From Candidatus Krumholzibacteriota bacterium (GTDB taxonomy: Bacteria; Krumholzibacteriota; Krumholzibacteriia; JAJRXK01), in the NCBI GenBank assembly GCA_024276305.1, contig JAJRXK010000086.1:1-32556 (forward strand): DNA of 32,556 nt, in the 5' to 3' direction. Shown here in pieces: positions 15,673 to 24,453 of this stretch (the first letter of the stretch is position 1; each line of letters starts with the position of its first letter). The position numbers and the translations under genes are program-made. Under the pieces are notes generated by a model. The model saw nothing but the letters and a program-made list of their open reading frames with translations, was not told the DNA's origin and ran no database searches.

Positions 15673-17456
15673 GTGCAGAGACCAAGACCGTGAAGACCGG
15701 GGGGTCGTTCCTCATCGAGGACACCGCGCCCGAAGACGTGTTCACTCCCGAGGATTTCTCCGAAGAGGCACAACTCCTGGGTCAGACCACCCGAGAGTTC
15801 ATCGCCAACGAGGTCGAGCCCCTGCTCGATCGGCTCGAAGCCATGGAGGAAGGCCTGCTCCCTTCGCTCCTGAAGAAAGCCGGCGAGATCGGGTTACTGG
15901 CCACGGATGTACCCGAGGCCTACGGCGGACTCAACGTCGAGAAGTCCTCGACCATGCTCCTGGTCGAGAGTCTGGCCCGGGGGGGGAGCTTCAACGTGGG
16001 CCACGGCGCTCACACCGGCATCGGAACGCTCCCCATCGTCTACTACGGGACCCAGGAACAGAAGGACGAGTGGCTCCCCAAGCTCGCCACTGGCGAAGCC
16101 ATCGGAGCCTATGCCCTCACCGAACAGGGGAGCGGCAGCGACGCCCTTGCCGCCAAGACCACCGCGGTCCTCGACGGCGAGGAGTGGGTTCTCAATGGTG
16201 AGAAGATGTTCATCACCAATGCGGGCTTCGCCGACCTGTTCATCGTCTTCGCCAAGGTCAATGGTGAAGACTTCACTGCCTTCATCGTCCCGGCCACCGC
16301 TCCCGGAGTGTCGACCGGCGCCGAAGAGCACAAGATGGGCATCAAGGGGAGTAGTACCAGAGCCCTGGTCCTGCAGGACGCACGCATTCCAAAATCGAAC
16401 TTGCTCGGAGAGCAGGGCAAGGGCCACCACATCGCCTTCAACATCCTCAACGTGGGTCGATTCAAGTTGGGAGCCGGCGCGGTCGGGGGCATGAAGTTGG
16501 CGTTGGACACCTCGGTCGAATACGCGACCCAGCGCGAGCAATTCGGTCGTCCCCTCACCGGCTTCCCTCTGATCCAGGGAAAACTGGCCGACATGACCGC
16601 CTTGACCTTTGCTTCGGAGAGCGCCCTCTACCGCACCGCAGGTCTTCTGGACGAGGCCATCGCTCGCGTGGACAAGTCCGCTGAAGGCGCAGACCGCAAG
16701 ACCATCGAGGCCATCGGGGAGCACTCCATCGAGTGCTCGATCATCAAGGTTCTCGCCAGCGAGGTGCTTGACTTCTGTGTGGACGAATGTGTCCAGATCT
16801 TCGGCGGTTACGGTTTCGTCAGCGACTATCCCGCGGAGCGACTCTACCGCGACGCCCGGATCAATCGCCTCTACGAAGGAACCAACGAGATCAACCGAAT
16901 GGTCATCGTGGGAATGCTGTTGAAAGCTGCGGCCAAGGGCAGCTTGCCTCTCTTCGCTGCGGCCAAGGCGGTGCAGGCAGACGTGCTGAGCGTGACCGGC
17001 CTGGGCGAAGTCCTCTCGACCGAAGACTACAGCGACGCCACCGACCTCGTGGCCCGCGCCAAGAAGGCGCTGCTTCTCGTGGCCGGAGTGGCCGCTCTCA
17101 AGTATGGTCCCAAGCTCGAGCACGAGCAGGAAGTGTTGGCCTGGGTAGCCGACATGGTCATCGAGACCTTCGCCGTGGAGTCCGCAGTCCTGCGCGCTCG
17201 CAAGTTGCAAGCGGCCGGAAAGGACACTCCGATGATCCGTGCGATCATTTCGGTGCTGATGTCACGGTTGAGCCAGCAGCTCCTGGCCAAGGGCACCGAG
17301 GCGCTGAGTCACATCAGCGAGGGGGATGACCTGAGGATGCAGCTCTCGGGAATGAAGCGCTTCACCAAGTTGGCCGAACCCATCGATACCGCGACTGCGC
17401 GCCGGACCATCGCCAAGATGCTGGTGACCGCGGGCAAGTATCAAGTGCCGGCCTAG
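15669..17456 (+). CDS. fadE: Acyl-CoA dehydrogenase (FadE/YusJ-like, long form)
   Basis: 595 residues, starting at ATG 15669, which overlaps the thiolase stop by 4 bases (translational coupling; GAGGAAG just upstream). It has an acyl-CoA dehydrogenase core of ~400 residues with FAD/substrate segments YALTEQGSGSDA and FGGYGFVSDYPAERLYRDARI. The catalytic base is Glu403 in RLYEGTNEI. A ~190-residue C-terminal extension resembles VLCAD-type and Bacillus FadE enzymes. It catalyses the first, flavin-dependent step of beta-oxidation and passes electrons to ETF; no ETF genes lie in the window. Together with the two preceding genes this gives the full core cycle. Several hairpins follow in the convergent gap before the efflux operon. 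Confidence 0.95.
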   Translation: MSAETKTVKTGGSFLIEDTAPEDVFTPEDFSEEAQLLGQTTREFIANEVEPLLDRLEAMEEGLLPSLLKKAGEIGLLATDVPEAYGGLNVEKSSTMLLVESLARGGSFNVGHGAHTGIGTLPIVYYGTQEQKDEWLPKLATGEAIGAYALTEQGSGSDALAAKTTAVLDGEEWVLNGEKMFITNAGFADLFIVFAKVNGEDFTAFIVPATAPGVSTGAEEHKMGIKGSSTRALVLQDARIPKSNLLGEQGKGHHIAFNILNVGRFKLGAGAVGGMKLALDTSVEYATQREQFGRPLTGFPLIQGKLADMTALTFASESALYRTAGLLDEAIARVDKSAEGADRKTIEAIGEHSIECSIIKVLASEVLDFCVDECVQIFGGYGFVSDYPAERLYRDARINRLYEGTNEINRMVIVGMLLKAAAKGSLPLFAAAKAVQADVLSVTGLGEVLSTEDYSDATDLVARAKKALLLVAGVAALKYGPKLEHEQEVLAWVADMVIETFAVESAVLRARKLQAAGKDTPMIRAIISVLMSRLSQQLLAKGTEALSHISEGDDLRMQLSGMKRFTKLAEPIDTATARRTIAKMLVTAGKYQVPA

Positions 17457-17521
17457 GCCCCCGATCGACCGGGGCTCCGCGGAGGCGTTGACTCGGTCCG
17501 CGGCGGACAGGACGTGGAGGA

Positions 17522-17541
17522 GGTACGTCCCCCGACGTACC
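17522..17541. terminator. Hairpin 1 between fadE and emrB
   Basis: GGTACGTC / GACGTACC, 8 perfect pairs around CCCC, 66 bases after the fadE stop. It is the first of three hairpins between two convergent operons. Confidence 0.5.
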
Positions 17542-17546
17542 CAGGT

Positions 17547-17578
17547 AGCGGGCTCGCGGCGCATGCCGTGAGCCCGCT
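17547..17578. terminator. Hairpin 2 between fadE and emrB
   Basis: AGCGGGCTC-G-CGGC (17547-17560) pairs with GCCG-T-GAGCCCGCT (17565-17578) around GCAT. The stem has 14 pairs including one G-T. It is a strong candidate bidirectional terminator. Confidence 0.6.
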
Positions 17579-17619
17579 GCGGCATCCACGCCGGCTCGAG
17601 CCACCGCTCGAGAAGGTCC

Positions 17620-17636
17620 ACGGTCGAAACGACCGT
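17620..17636 (-). terminator. Hairpin 3, just after emrB stop
   Basis: ACGGTCG / CGACCGT around a 3-base AAA loop (TTT on the - strand), beginning 2 bases after the efflux permease stop codon. It probably marks the end of the efflux operon transcript. Confidence 0.5.
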
Positions 17637-17638
17637 CC

Positions 17639-19222
17639 TCAGTGCGCGGCCACCCCCTTCGGCCGTCCTCGGGCTTTTCCGGCGATCAGGGCCAGAGGAA
17701 CGAAGGTCAGAAAGACCAGACTCAAGAGAAAGAAGACATCGTCGTAGGCCATGACGTAGGCCTGACGCTGCACCTCGAGGTCCAGGATGTGGTGAGCCAG
17801 GATCTGATTGGTCTGTGGATCTTGCCCGCTCACCGCCCCGAGGGCCTGCCGCATTCCCTCCAGCCGTTCCACGAAGCCCGAGCTCAGGGCCGAAAACCCC
17901 TCCGCCAATCGGGCGTGGTGGAATTGAGATCTCTGCGCGAGAACCGTCGACGAGATCGCGATGCCGATGGATCCTCCTTCGTTTCGCATGAGATTGAAGA
18001 GCCCCGTCGCCGACCCGATCTGTTGGGGCTCGAGCTTCACGAAGGCCGAGGCGGTCAGCGGAACGAAGAGGAATCCCAGCCCCAGTCCTTGGAGCACCCG
18101 GCCGAGCATCATGTAGTCGAAGGTCGACCCCAAATCCACGAAGCGCAGGAGGAAGGTCCCCAAGCCATTGGCCAGGGCTCCCACGACGATCAGGGCTCGG
18201 GTGTCCACTCTACCCACGAGGACTCCCACCGCGAACATCGAAACCAGCGAGGCCACTCCCCCCGGACTCAGGAGTAGCCCGGCCCAAGTGGCGGTATAGC
18301 CCAACATGGTCTGAGCGAAGAGCGGAAGCATTGTGAAAGATCCGTAGAGACCGAATCCCAGCAAGAACATCAAGGTCGTCCCCACCGTGAATTCGCGGCT
18401 GCGAAAGGCCGAGAGATCCACCAGTGGTCGACTTGCCGTGACCGATCTCCAGACGAAGAGCGCCAGACCCAAGAGAGTGAAGAGCCCCAACCACTGGATG
18501 AAGGGGCTGTGGAACCAGTCGTAGCGTTCGCCTCGGTTCAGGAGGATCTCCAGACTTCCCAATCCGATCGCGATGAAGCCGAAGCTCCACAGGTCGACCT
18601 TCCCCTTCGCACGGTGCAGGTAGCTGGGATCGTGCACGTAGATCCACGCCAGGAGGAGCCCCAGCACTCCGATCGGTCCGTTGATGTAGAACACCCATCG
18701 CCAATCGATGGCATCGGTGATCCAACCGCCCAGAGTCGGACCGATGATCGGCCCGAAGACCACGCCGACACCGAAGATCGCCATCGCCTTGCCGTGTTCC
18801 TCGGTGGGAAAGGATTCCAGGAGGATGGCTTGGGACATGGGCACCATCGCACCCCCTGCGAATCCCTGGATCACTCGCATCGCAATGAGTGCCGACATCG
18901 AGAACGCAGCCCCTGCCCCCATCGAGGCCACCACGAAGATGAAGAAGCAGGTCAGGTAGGTTCGCTTGCGTCCGAAATAGTTTCCGAGCCACCCGCTGAG
19001 AGGCAGAATGATCGCATTGGCCACCAGATAACTGGTGATGACCCAAGTCACTTCATCCTGTCCGGCCGAGAAAGTGCCCTGAATGTGCGGTAGGGCCACA
19101 TTTGCCACCGAGGTATCGATGACCTCGACCAAGGTGCCGATCATGACCGTCAGCGCCACCACGTATTTGTTCGCGACAGCCTCGACCGCGGAGCTCCCGG
19201 ACTTCATGACCCCGGCACTCAT
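17639..19222 (-). CDS. emrB: DHA2-family multidrug efflux MFS permease (EmrB-like)
   Basis: 527 residues, 14-helix DHA2 type. The first helix carries VIDTSVANVALPHIQG, the EmrB signature. Motif A is GWLGNYFGRKRTYL, and the antiporter motif C-like segment is GVVFGPIIGPTLGGWI, followed by DWRWVFYINGPIG. Proton-driven efflux of hydrophobic compounds is expected, working with the adaptor and outer-membrane channel encoded directly upstream. Its ATG overlaps the stop of the adaptor gene by 4 bases, consistent with coupled translation. The natural substrate cannot be read from sequence. Related pumps export drugs, bile salts or long-chain fatty acids, and the neighbouring fad block makes the last of these thinkable but unproven. 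Confidence 0.94.
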   Translation of the reverse strand: MSAGVMKSGSSAVEAVANKYVVALTVMIGTLVEVIDTSVANVALPHIQGTFSAGQDEVTWVITSYLVANAIILPLSGWLGNYFGRKRTYLTCFFIFVVASMGAGAAFSMSALIAMRVIQGFAGGAMVPMSQAILLESFPTEEHGKAMAIFGVGVVFGPIIGPTLGGWITDAIDWRWVFYINGPIGVLGLLLAWIYVHDPSYLHRAKGKVDLWSFGFIAIGLGSLEILLNRGERYDWFHSPFIQWLGLFTLLGLALFVWRSVTASRPLVDLSAFRSREFTVGTTLMFLLGFGLYGSFTMLPLFAQTMLGYTATWAGLLLSPGGVASLVSMFAVGVLVGRVDTRALIVVGALANGLGTFLLRFVDLGSTFDYMMLGRVLQGLGLGFLFVPLTASAFVKLEPQQIGSATGLFNLMRNEGGSIGIAISSTVLAQRSQFHHARLAEGFSALSSGFVERLEGMRQALGAVSGQDPQTNQILAHHILDLEVQRQAYVMAYDDVFFLLSLVFLTFVPLALIAGKARGRPKGVAAH

Positions 19223-20223
19223 CGCTCTGCCGCCCCGTCACGCGTGTCGATGGTCACCCGAACGGAGAGCCCCAAGCGCCGGCTGTTCTCCGGGAGTGCA
19301 TCGAGATCGAAAGCGATTCGGACCGGGACTCTCTGCACCACCTTCACCCAATTCCCGGTGGCATTCTCCGGAGGGAGGAGCGAGAACACCGAGCCACTTC
19401 CCGCTCCGATGCTCTCCACCCGCCCCTCGAAGCTCCGCTCTCCGTCCACATCCACCGTGAATTCCACGGGTTGACCCACTCGAATCCGGCTCAGCTGGGT
19501 CTCTTTGAAATTGGCCTCGATCCAGACCGCCCCATTCTGGAGGTGGGCGATGCGGAAGAGCGGCTGCCCCGCTGCCACCACCGCTCCCACCTGCGCGTTC
19601 TTCTCCGCCAACACCCCACTCGTGGGAGCCACGATCGTGCAGTAGGAGAGGCGCAGTTCGGCTTCGGCCACCGCCGCTCGCGCTCTCTCGATCTCCCGTT
19701 CGTCCACGGAGCGCCCGGCCCGGACGGCCACCAGGGCCTTTTCGGCGGCCAGGACCTGGGCCGCGGCGACTTCGGAAGCCGCCCGAGCCTGGTCGTACTG
19801 GCGTCGCGCGGTCGAGCCTCGCTCCTCCAGATTCTGGAACCGCTCCAGATCTGCGTTCTTCAACCGAGCATCGGCCCGTGCCGCATCGAGTTCTGCCTCG
19901 GCGCGCGCGATCTGCGCGTCGCGGCGCACCAGGCTTGCCTCGGCCTTGGTCAGGGAGGCACGAGCCGCATTCAGAGCCTGTTCGAAGTCTCGCGGATCCA
20001 GCCGCGCGAGGACCGTACCCGCCTCCACCCAATCGTTCTCCCGATAGCGCGTGGTCAGGATACTTCCCGGGACCCGGCTCGCGACGAGAGTCACGTCGCC
20101 CTGCAAGTAGGCATTGTCCGTGGCCGGATAGATCTGGCGATGGCGCCAGTTGCGCACACCGAGTCCCACGATCGCCGCAGCGACCACCAGAATCGCGACC
20201 AAACCCAGAACTCTGCGTGACAT
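19219..20223 (-). CDS. emrA: HlyD/EmrA-family membrane fusion protein
   Basis: 334 residues: a short cytoplasmic start, one membrane anchor (VLGLVAILVVAAAIVGLGV), then a periplasmic adaptor. The adaptor has the biotinyl-lipoyl-like half ATDNAYLQGDVTLVASRVPG, a long coiled-coil hairpin rich in Ala/Glu/Arg (~75-165), and the closing half LSYCTIVAPTSGVLAEKNAQ, followed by the beta-barrel segment VWIEANFKETQLSRI. This arrangement is typical of EmrA. It bridges the inner-membrane permease and the TolC-like channel. It starts 1 base after the channel gene's stop and ends overlapping the permease start. Confidence 0.94.
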   Translation of the reverse strand: MSRRVLGLVAILVVAAAIVGLGVRNWRHRQIYPATDNAYLQGDVTLVASRVPGSILTTRYRENDWVEAGTVLARLDPRDFEQALNAARASLTKAEASLVRRDAQIARAEAELDAARADARLKNADLERFQNLEERGSTARRQYDQARAASEVAAAQVLAAEKALVAVRAGRSVDEREIERARAAVAEAELRLSYCTIVAPTSGVLAEKNAQVGAVVAAGQPLFRIAHLQNGAVWIEANFKETQLSRIRVGQPVEFTVDVDGERSFEGRVESIGAGSGSVFSLLPPENATGNWVKVVQRVPVRIAFDLDALPENSRRLGLSVRVTIDTRDGAAER

Positions 20224-20224
20224 C

Positions 20225-21568
20225 TCAGTTCTCCTTGGATGAGGTCATGGGGATGGCCGCAAAGGCCCGAACCAGGTCGGAACCCACTGCAGCCGCCAAT
20301 TGGGCCCGAAGCAGGTAGGATTGGGCTCGACGATCGAGAACGTCGAACTCGGACTGAGCCAACAGACTCTCCGCGTCGAGAACATCGCTGGCCCGAGCCA
20401 AACCCTCTCGATACTGATCTTCCACGATGCGGTAATTCTCCGCCGCAGCCGCCACATTCTGCCGCGCGGTGGACTCTTCGCGACGGCTCTGGTCGTAGGA
20501 GCGTGCGAGCTTCTCGACTTCCACCTCCACTCGCCGTTGGACCTCGGTCCTCGCCCGACGGCTCTCCCGGAGAGAGGCCACCGCCCGCGCTCGGTCGGCC
20601 CGACGGCGACCGCCGTCGAAGAGTTCCCACTCCAAGCCCACATAGGCTTGATTGAGGGATTCGTAGACCAGGTAGTCGTTCTGTTGCCAGGAGTGCGACA
20701 CGCCTGCCACCAACTCGGGCCAGCCCTCGCGACGGGTGAGGTCGTAGCCGACTTCCGCTTGGCGCTCTCGAGCCCCCGCGGCCCGGAGCCTCGCATTGGC
20801 TTGGAGCGCGCGCTGCAGCTGATCCTCCACTTCTCCCGAGAGAGGCGGCAGGGAAGGAAGGGAGTCCGGAACCGTCCATTCCGCCGAGGGCCCGCCCCCC
20901 ATGGTCCTCGCGAGTTCGAGCAGGGCCACTCGTTGGTCGTTCTCGAGGCGGGCAACCGCGTCCTGGATTCGGCGAAGCTGGACCTGGGTTTCGAGCAGAT
21001 CGTTGCGGGCCACCAATCCCTGTTCGTAGAGGTCGCGCACCACCTCGAGGTGTTCGTTCAGGGATTCCTCCCGCCGGTCGAGAACCGCTCTCCTCCCCTG
21101 CAGGGTCACCGCCCTGAGGTAGGCGTGGAGAGCCGCGACCTGCTCCTCCTGGACCAGGGCCCGTCCCTTCTCCGACGCGACCTCTCGTCCGATCTCCGCG
21201 ACCTTCACCCTGCGCCGACGGCGTCCGCCGTCGTAGATCAGTTCCCGCAGATCGAGTTCGTACTGCGCATTCCGTTGATTCGTGGTCGGAAAGGTGAAGC
21301 CACTCTCGGGGTCGGTGACCTCGATCTGGTTGTCACGCGCCACATAGCGAGCCCGAAGATTCAGACTCGGCCACCAGGCCGACTCCGACCGCGACAAATC
21401 CGACTCCGCCCGTTGCAGCGAAGCCTCCGCGCGGACCGCGGCCATCGAGTGTTCTTCCACCCGCCGCAGGACTTCCGCGGCCGAGAGAGTCTCGGCCGCC
21501 CTCACCCGCGGGCACCCGACGCAGAGCGCAATCAAGAGAATTGTTGCCGTCTTCGCAGTGTTGACCAT
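20225..21568 (-). CDS. tolC: TolC-family outer-membrane efflux protein
   Basis: The start is ATG 21568, which overlaps the stop of the MarR gene by one base (TGATG) and follows GGGAGGCAGGAG. The 447-residue protein has a signal peptide (MVNTAKTATILLIALCVG ... VRA). Its two-fold repeated coiled-coil structure is typical of outer-membrane efflux proteins: SESAWWPSLNLRARYVARD in the first half and TRREGWPELVAGVSHSWQQN in the second, each followed by long Arg/Glu/Ala-rich helices and a GLVARNDLLETQVQLRRIQD or GLARASDVLDAESLLAQSEF segment. It should form the trimeric outer-membrane exit duct for the EmrAB-like pump. A longer frame upstream belongs to the MarR coding region and is not used. Confidence 0.93.
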   Translation of the reverse strand: MVNTAKTATILLIALCVGCPRVRAAETLSAAEVLRRVEEHSMAAVRAEASLQRAESDLSRSESAWWPSLNLRARYVARDNQIEVTDPESGFTFPTTNQRNAQYELDLRELIYDGGRRRRRVKVAEIGREVASEKGRALVQEEQVAALHAYLRAVTLQGRRAVLDRREESLNEHLEVVRDLYEQGLVARNDLLETQVQLRRIQDAVARLENDQRVALLELARTMGGGPSAEWTVPDSLPSLPPLSGEVEDQLQRALQANARLRAAGARERQAEVGYDLTRREGWPELVAGVSHSWQQNDYLVYESLNQAYVGLEWELFDGGRRRADRARAVASLRESRRARTEVQRRVEVEVEKLARSYDQSRREESTARQNVAAAAENYRIVEDQYREGLARASDVLDAESLLAQSEFDVLDRRAQSYLLRAQLAAAVGSDLVRAFAAIPMTSSKEN

Positions 21569-22047
21569 CACTCCTGCCTCCCGGCTTCGGGGCCGCTCTC
21601 CTGGGCTCGCCCCATGGTGTGCAGAATCGCATTGGAGACCATGCGATCGAGGAGCTCCGTTGCGGCGCGCTCTTCGGCGGCCGTGAATCCGCGGGTCAGA
21701 ATGGTGTTCCAGGATTCGAGCCCCGCCAGAACCTCCGGCCACAGGCGTCGCGCCTTCGGGGTGAGGAGGATCCGATTGCGCCGGGCGTCCTGGCCATCGA
21801 TCTCCCGTCGCAGGAATCCCAGGCCTTCGAGGCGCGAGAGGGATCGAGCCACCGCGCTCTTGTCCATCAGCAGGCGCTGCGCGAGCTCTTCCTGGGAGAC
21901 GCCATCCCCGTCCATCACCATCGATCCCAGGAATTGGAGGTGGGCCTTTCCGATCCCGTGACCCGCGAACTCACTGCGGACGAAACGATCCGCGTGACGA
22001 TCGAGGATGGAGATCAGACGACCGAGATATCGCCGAGGATCGTGCAT
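21568..22047 (-). CDS. MarR-family transcriptional regulator
   Basis: 159 residues from ATG 22047, which is preceded by GGAGGAGG with a good gap. The longer frame to 22140 would cross the promoter. The winged helix is clear: ISILDRHADRFVRSEFAGHG, GVSQEELAQRLLMDKSAVAR, LSRLEGLGFLRREIDGQDAR and RILLTPKARRLWPEV. It is the first gene of the marR-tolC-emrA-emrB operon and should repress its own promoter until an efflux substrate binds. The 16-bp palindrome in that promoter is its likely operator. Confidence 0.93.
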   Translation of the reverse strand: MHDPRRYLGRLISILDRHADRFVRSEFAGHGIGKAHLQFLGSMVMDGDGVSQEELAQRLLMDKSAVARSLSRLEGLGFLRREIDGQDARRNRILLTPKARRLWPEVLAGLESWNTILTRGFTAAEERAATELLDRMVSNAILHTMGRAQESGPEAGRQE

Positions 22048-22078
22048 GATTCCTCCTCCCAACATGTCCGAGCAGGCG

Positions 22079-22107
22079 ATTACAGTTGCATATGCAACTA
22101 ATTGCAC
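22079..22107 (-). promoter_or_regulatory. Promoter of the marR-efflux operon
   Basis: On the - strand there is a TGTAAT -10 box (22084-22079), a 17-base spacer, and a weak -35, GTGCAA (22107-22102). The spacer holds the 16-bp palindrome. The start point is expected near 22072, giving a ~25-base leader. Confidence 0.55.
22084..22099. promoter_or_regulatory. MarR operator palindrome
   Basis: AGTTGCATATGCAACT is a perfect 16-bp palindrome between the -10 and -35 of the efflux operon. Both its size and its place are typical of MarR-family repressor sites, although no binding data support it here. Confidence 0.75.
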
Positions 22108-22165
22108 CGGCCAAATTAATCCAAGTCGTGAAAGCCGCAAGAGGGTCTGCCCGAAGAAATGTCCG

Positions 22166-22192
22166 GGCCCGCGATCCGGAAGGATGCGGGCC
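22166..22192. repeat. Strong hairpin upstream of efflux promoter
   Basis: GGCCCGC-g-ATCC (22166-22177) pairs with GGAT-GCGGGCC (22182-22192) around GGAA, giving 11 pairs with one bulged G. It may be the terminator that shields the efflux promoter from leftward typA transcription. Confidence 0.5.
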
Positions 22193-22458
22193 AGAGAACG
22201 GGCGGTGGGATCCCGGCATCAGGGGGGACAGCAGGCGCTGACGCCGCTCATCCGCCACCTCTGAGGACCTCCCCGCCTCCCAGTAAAGGAGTTCCTTGGA
22301 GCCGGCCTCCGATGCAGCGACGCAGCGCCTGCCGTCCCCTTCCCTTGCGAACTCGGGGCCAACCCCTCGGACCGGGCCGCCTGCGGACCATCGGGCCGAA
22401 AACGCAGCGAATCCCCAACAGAACCCCAACCGGAGAGGACCGGCTCGAAGGGAGGGGT

Positions 22459-22513
22459 GTCCGGAATCGGACAGTCGCTGTCCGGGGTCCCGGACGAGTG
22501 CGAGATTCCGGAC
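22459..22513 (-). other. Alternative hairpins in the typA 3' region
   Basis: Outer arms GTCCGGAATC (22459-22468) and GATTCCGGAC (22504-22513) are perfectly complementary. Inside them, GGACAG-TCG-CTGTCC (22469-22483) and GTCCGG...CCGGAC (22480-22495) overlap by four bases and cannot form together. The block begins 40 bases after the typA stop. Confidence 0.5.
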
Positions 22514-22553
22514 GGAGGTGGAAGCTCCACGGCGGGCCCGCGGGGTGGGGACC

Positions 22554-24368
22554 TCAGCTGGGGCTGAGCTTCCTCTTCTTGGCCACCGCCCGGCGACCGA
22601 CCTCGGTCAGGATCGCCTTGCGAATGCGGATGTGGTGAGGAGTGATCTCCACGTACTCGTCATGGTTGATGTACTCGAGGGCTTCCTCGAGAGACATCTT
22701 GAGCGCGGGTGCGATCTTCATCTTCCGGTCCGAGCCGGCCGCCCGCATGTTGGTGAGCTGCTTGGCCTTCTGAGCGTTGACGACCAGGTCCTCGTCCTTG
22801 TTGTTCTCGCCGATGACCTGCCCCGCGTAGAGCTCCTCGCCAGGATCGACGAAGAAGGTTCCCCGATCCTGCAGGGCGTCGATGGCGAAGGCCACCGCGG
22901 CCCCGTTGGACATGCTCACGATGCTTCCGGTCTGCCGTTCGGGAATGCTCCCCTTGAAGAACTCGTATTCGAAGAAGCGATGGTGCATGACGATCTCCCC
23001 ACCCGTGGCCTGGAGCATTCGACTTCGGAAGCCGATCAGCCCCCGGCTGGGAATGTGGAATTCGAGCCGGGTCCGTCCCTCGCCCTGCTCCATGTTCACC
23101 ATCTCGCCACGACGCGAACCGGCATACTCGATGACCGTTCCTGCGAGTTCGGAAGGAAGATCGACCTTCAACACCTCGATGGGTTCGGCCTTCCGACCGT
23201 CGATTTCCCGGTAGATCACTTGGGGCTGGCCCACCATGAACTCGTATCCCTCACGCCGCATGGTCTCCATCAGAATCGACAGATGCAGAACCCCTCTACC
23301 ACTGACCTTGAAGGTGTCCGCACTCGCGGTCTCCTCCACCCGAAGCGCGACATCCCGCTCGGACTCACGCCAGAGGCGGTCGCGGACTTGGCGACTGGTG
23401 ACATACTTGCCGTCCTGCCCGTAGAAGGGGCTGTCGTTGACCAGGAAACTCATGCTGAGGGTCGGCTCGTCGACGGCGATGAGCGGCAGGGGTTCGGGAT
23501 GTTCGAGATCCGCGAGGGTGTCGCCGATATCGACATTGTCGATTCCCACGACCGCGCAGATGTCGCCACACTGCACCTCCGTCACCTCGCGACGCCCCAG
23601 ATTGTCGAAGACCGAGACCTGTTTCACTTGGGTGGTCACCCGACTGCCATCACGCTTGAGCATGGCCACGCGGTCCTTGGCTCGGAGCACCCCGCGGACG
23701 ATGCGACCGATGCCGATGCGACCGACGTAGTCGCTGTGATCCATGGCCGCCACGAGCATTTGGAACGGGCCGTCCACCACCGGCGGCGGCGGAATGTATT
23801 CCACGATGAGATCGAGAAGAGGCGCCAGATCCTTCCGTTCGTCTTCCAACTCCGCCACCGCCCAACCATCTCTCCCCGCGGCATAGACCCCGCGGAATTC
23901 GAGCTGGTGGTCACTGGCATCGAGTTCGCAAAAGAGGTTGAAGACCTCGTCGAGCACCTCGTGCGGACGGGCCCCGGCCCGATCGACCTTGTTGATCACC
24001 ACCAGAGGCGTGAGGCCCAGTCCCAGAGCCTTTTGCAAGACGAAGCGGGTCTGGGGCATGGGTCCTTCGAAAGCATCGACGAGGAGAAGGACTCCGTCGG
24101 CCATCTTCAGGACGCGTTCGACCTCGCCTCCGAAGTCCGCATGGCCCGGAGTGTCGATCAAGTTGATCCGAGTATCGCCGTAGGCGACGGCGAAGTTCTT
24201 GGCGGTGATGGTGATCCCGCGTTCGCGCTCGAGATCATTCGAGTCCATGATCCGCTCCTGCACCTCCTGATTCTCACGGAAGGCATGGCACTGTCGAAGG
24301 ATCTGATCGACGAGAGTGGTCTTGCCATGGTCGACATGGGCAATGATGGCAACATTTCGAATCTGCAC
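22554..24368 (-). CDS. typA: Ribosome-associated GTPase TypA/BipA
   Basis: 604 residues, normal family length. The translational GTPase domain is intact: G1 [10 protein letters not shown], switch [16 protein letters not shown]3 [13 protein letters not shown]4 NKVDR. EF-G-like domains follow, with the BipA-specific C-terminal region ([24 protein letters not shown]-type [38 protein letters not shown]). It acts on the ribosome in assembly and in stress or low-temperature growth. The start is placed at GTG 24368 ([15 protein letters not shown]), matching the usual MQIRN start, with AAGG 8 bases upstream. The GTG at 24377 adds only three residues. It lies 85 bases downstream of the phosphatase gene on the same strand and may share its transcript. 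Confidence 0.96.
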   Translation of the reverse strand: MQIRNVAIIAHVDHGKTTLVDQILRQCHAFRENQEVQERIMDSNDLERERGITITAKNFAVAYGDTRINLIDTPGHADFGGEVERVLKMADGVLLLVDAFEGPMPQTRFVLQKALGLGLTPLVVINKVDRAGARPHEVLDEVFNLFCELDASDHQLEFRGVYAAGRDGWAVAELEDERKDLAPLLDLIVEYIPPPPVVDGPFQMLVAAMDHSDYVGRIGIGRIVRGVLRAKDRVAMLKRDGSRVTTQVKQVSVFDNLGRREVTEVQCGDICAVVGIDNVDIGDTLADLEHPEPLPLIAVDEPTLSMSFLVNDSPFYGQDGKYVTSRQVRDRLWRESERDVALRVEETASADTFKVSGRGVLHLSILMETMRREGYEFMVGQPQVIYREIDGRKAEPIEVLKVDLPSELAGTVIEYAGSRRGEMVNMEQGEGRTRLEFHIPSRGLIGFRSRMLQATGGEIVMHHRFFEYEFFKGSIPERQTGSIVSMSNGAAVAFAIDALQDRGTFFVDPGEELYAGQVIGENNKDEDLVVNAQKAKQLTNMRAAGSDRKMKIAPALKMSLEEALEYINHDEYVEITPHHIRIRKAILTEVGRRAVAKKRKLSPS

Positions 24369-24453
24369 GAAGAACACCTTTTCTGGAACGAAAGACGGGC
24401 CGAGGCTGCCCGGAGAGACACTCGACGACGGGCGGCGAGGCGAGAACTAGATC

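Larger units (their letters stand above)
22108..22553. other. Intergenic region between typA and the efflux operon
   Basis: No gene is supported in these ~450 bases. The region contains a hairpin at 22166-22192 and a complex repeated/inverted block at 22459-22513, both described separately. The rest shows nothing I can interpret. Confidence 0.6.
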
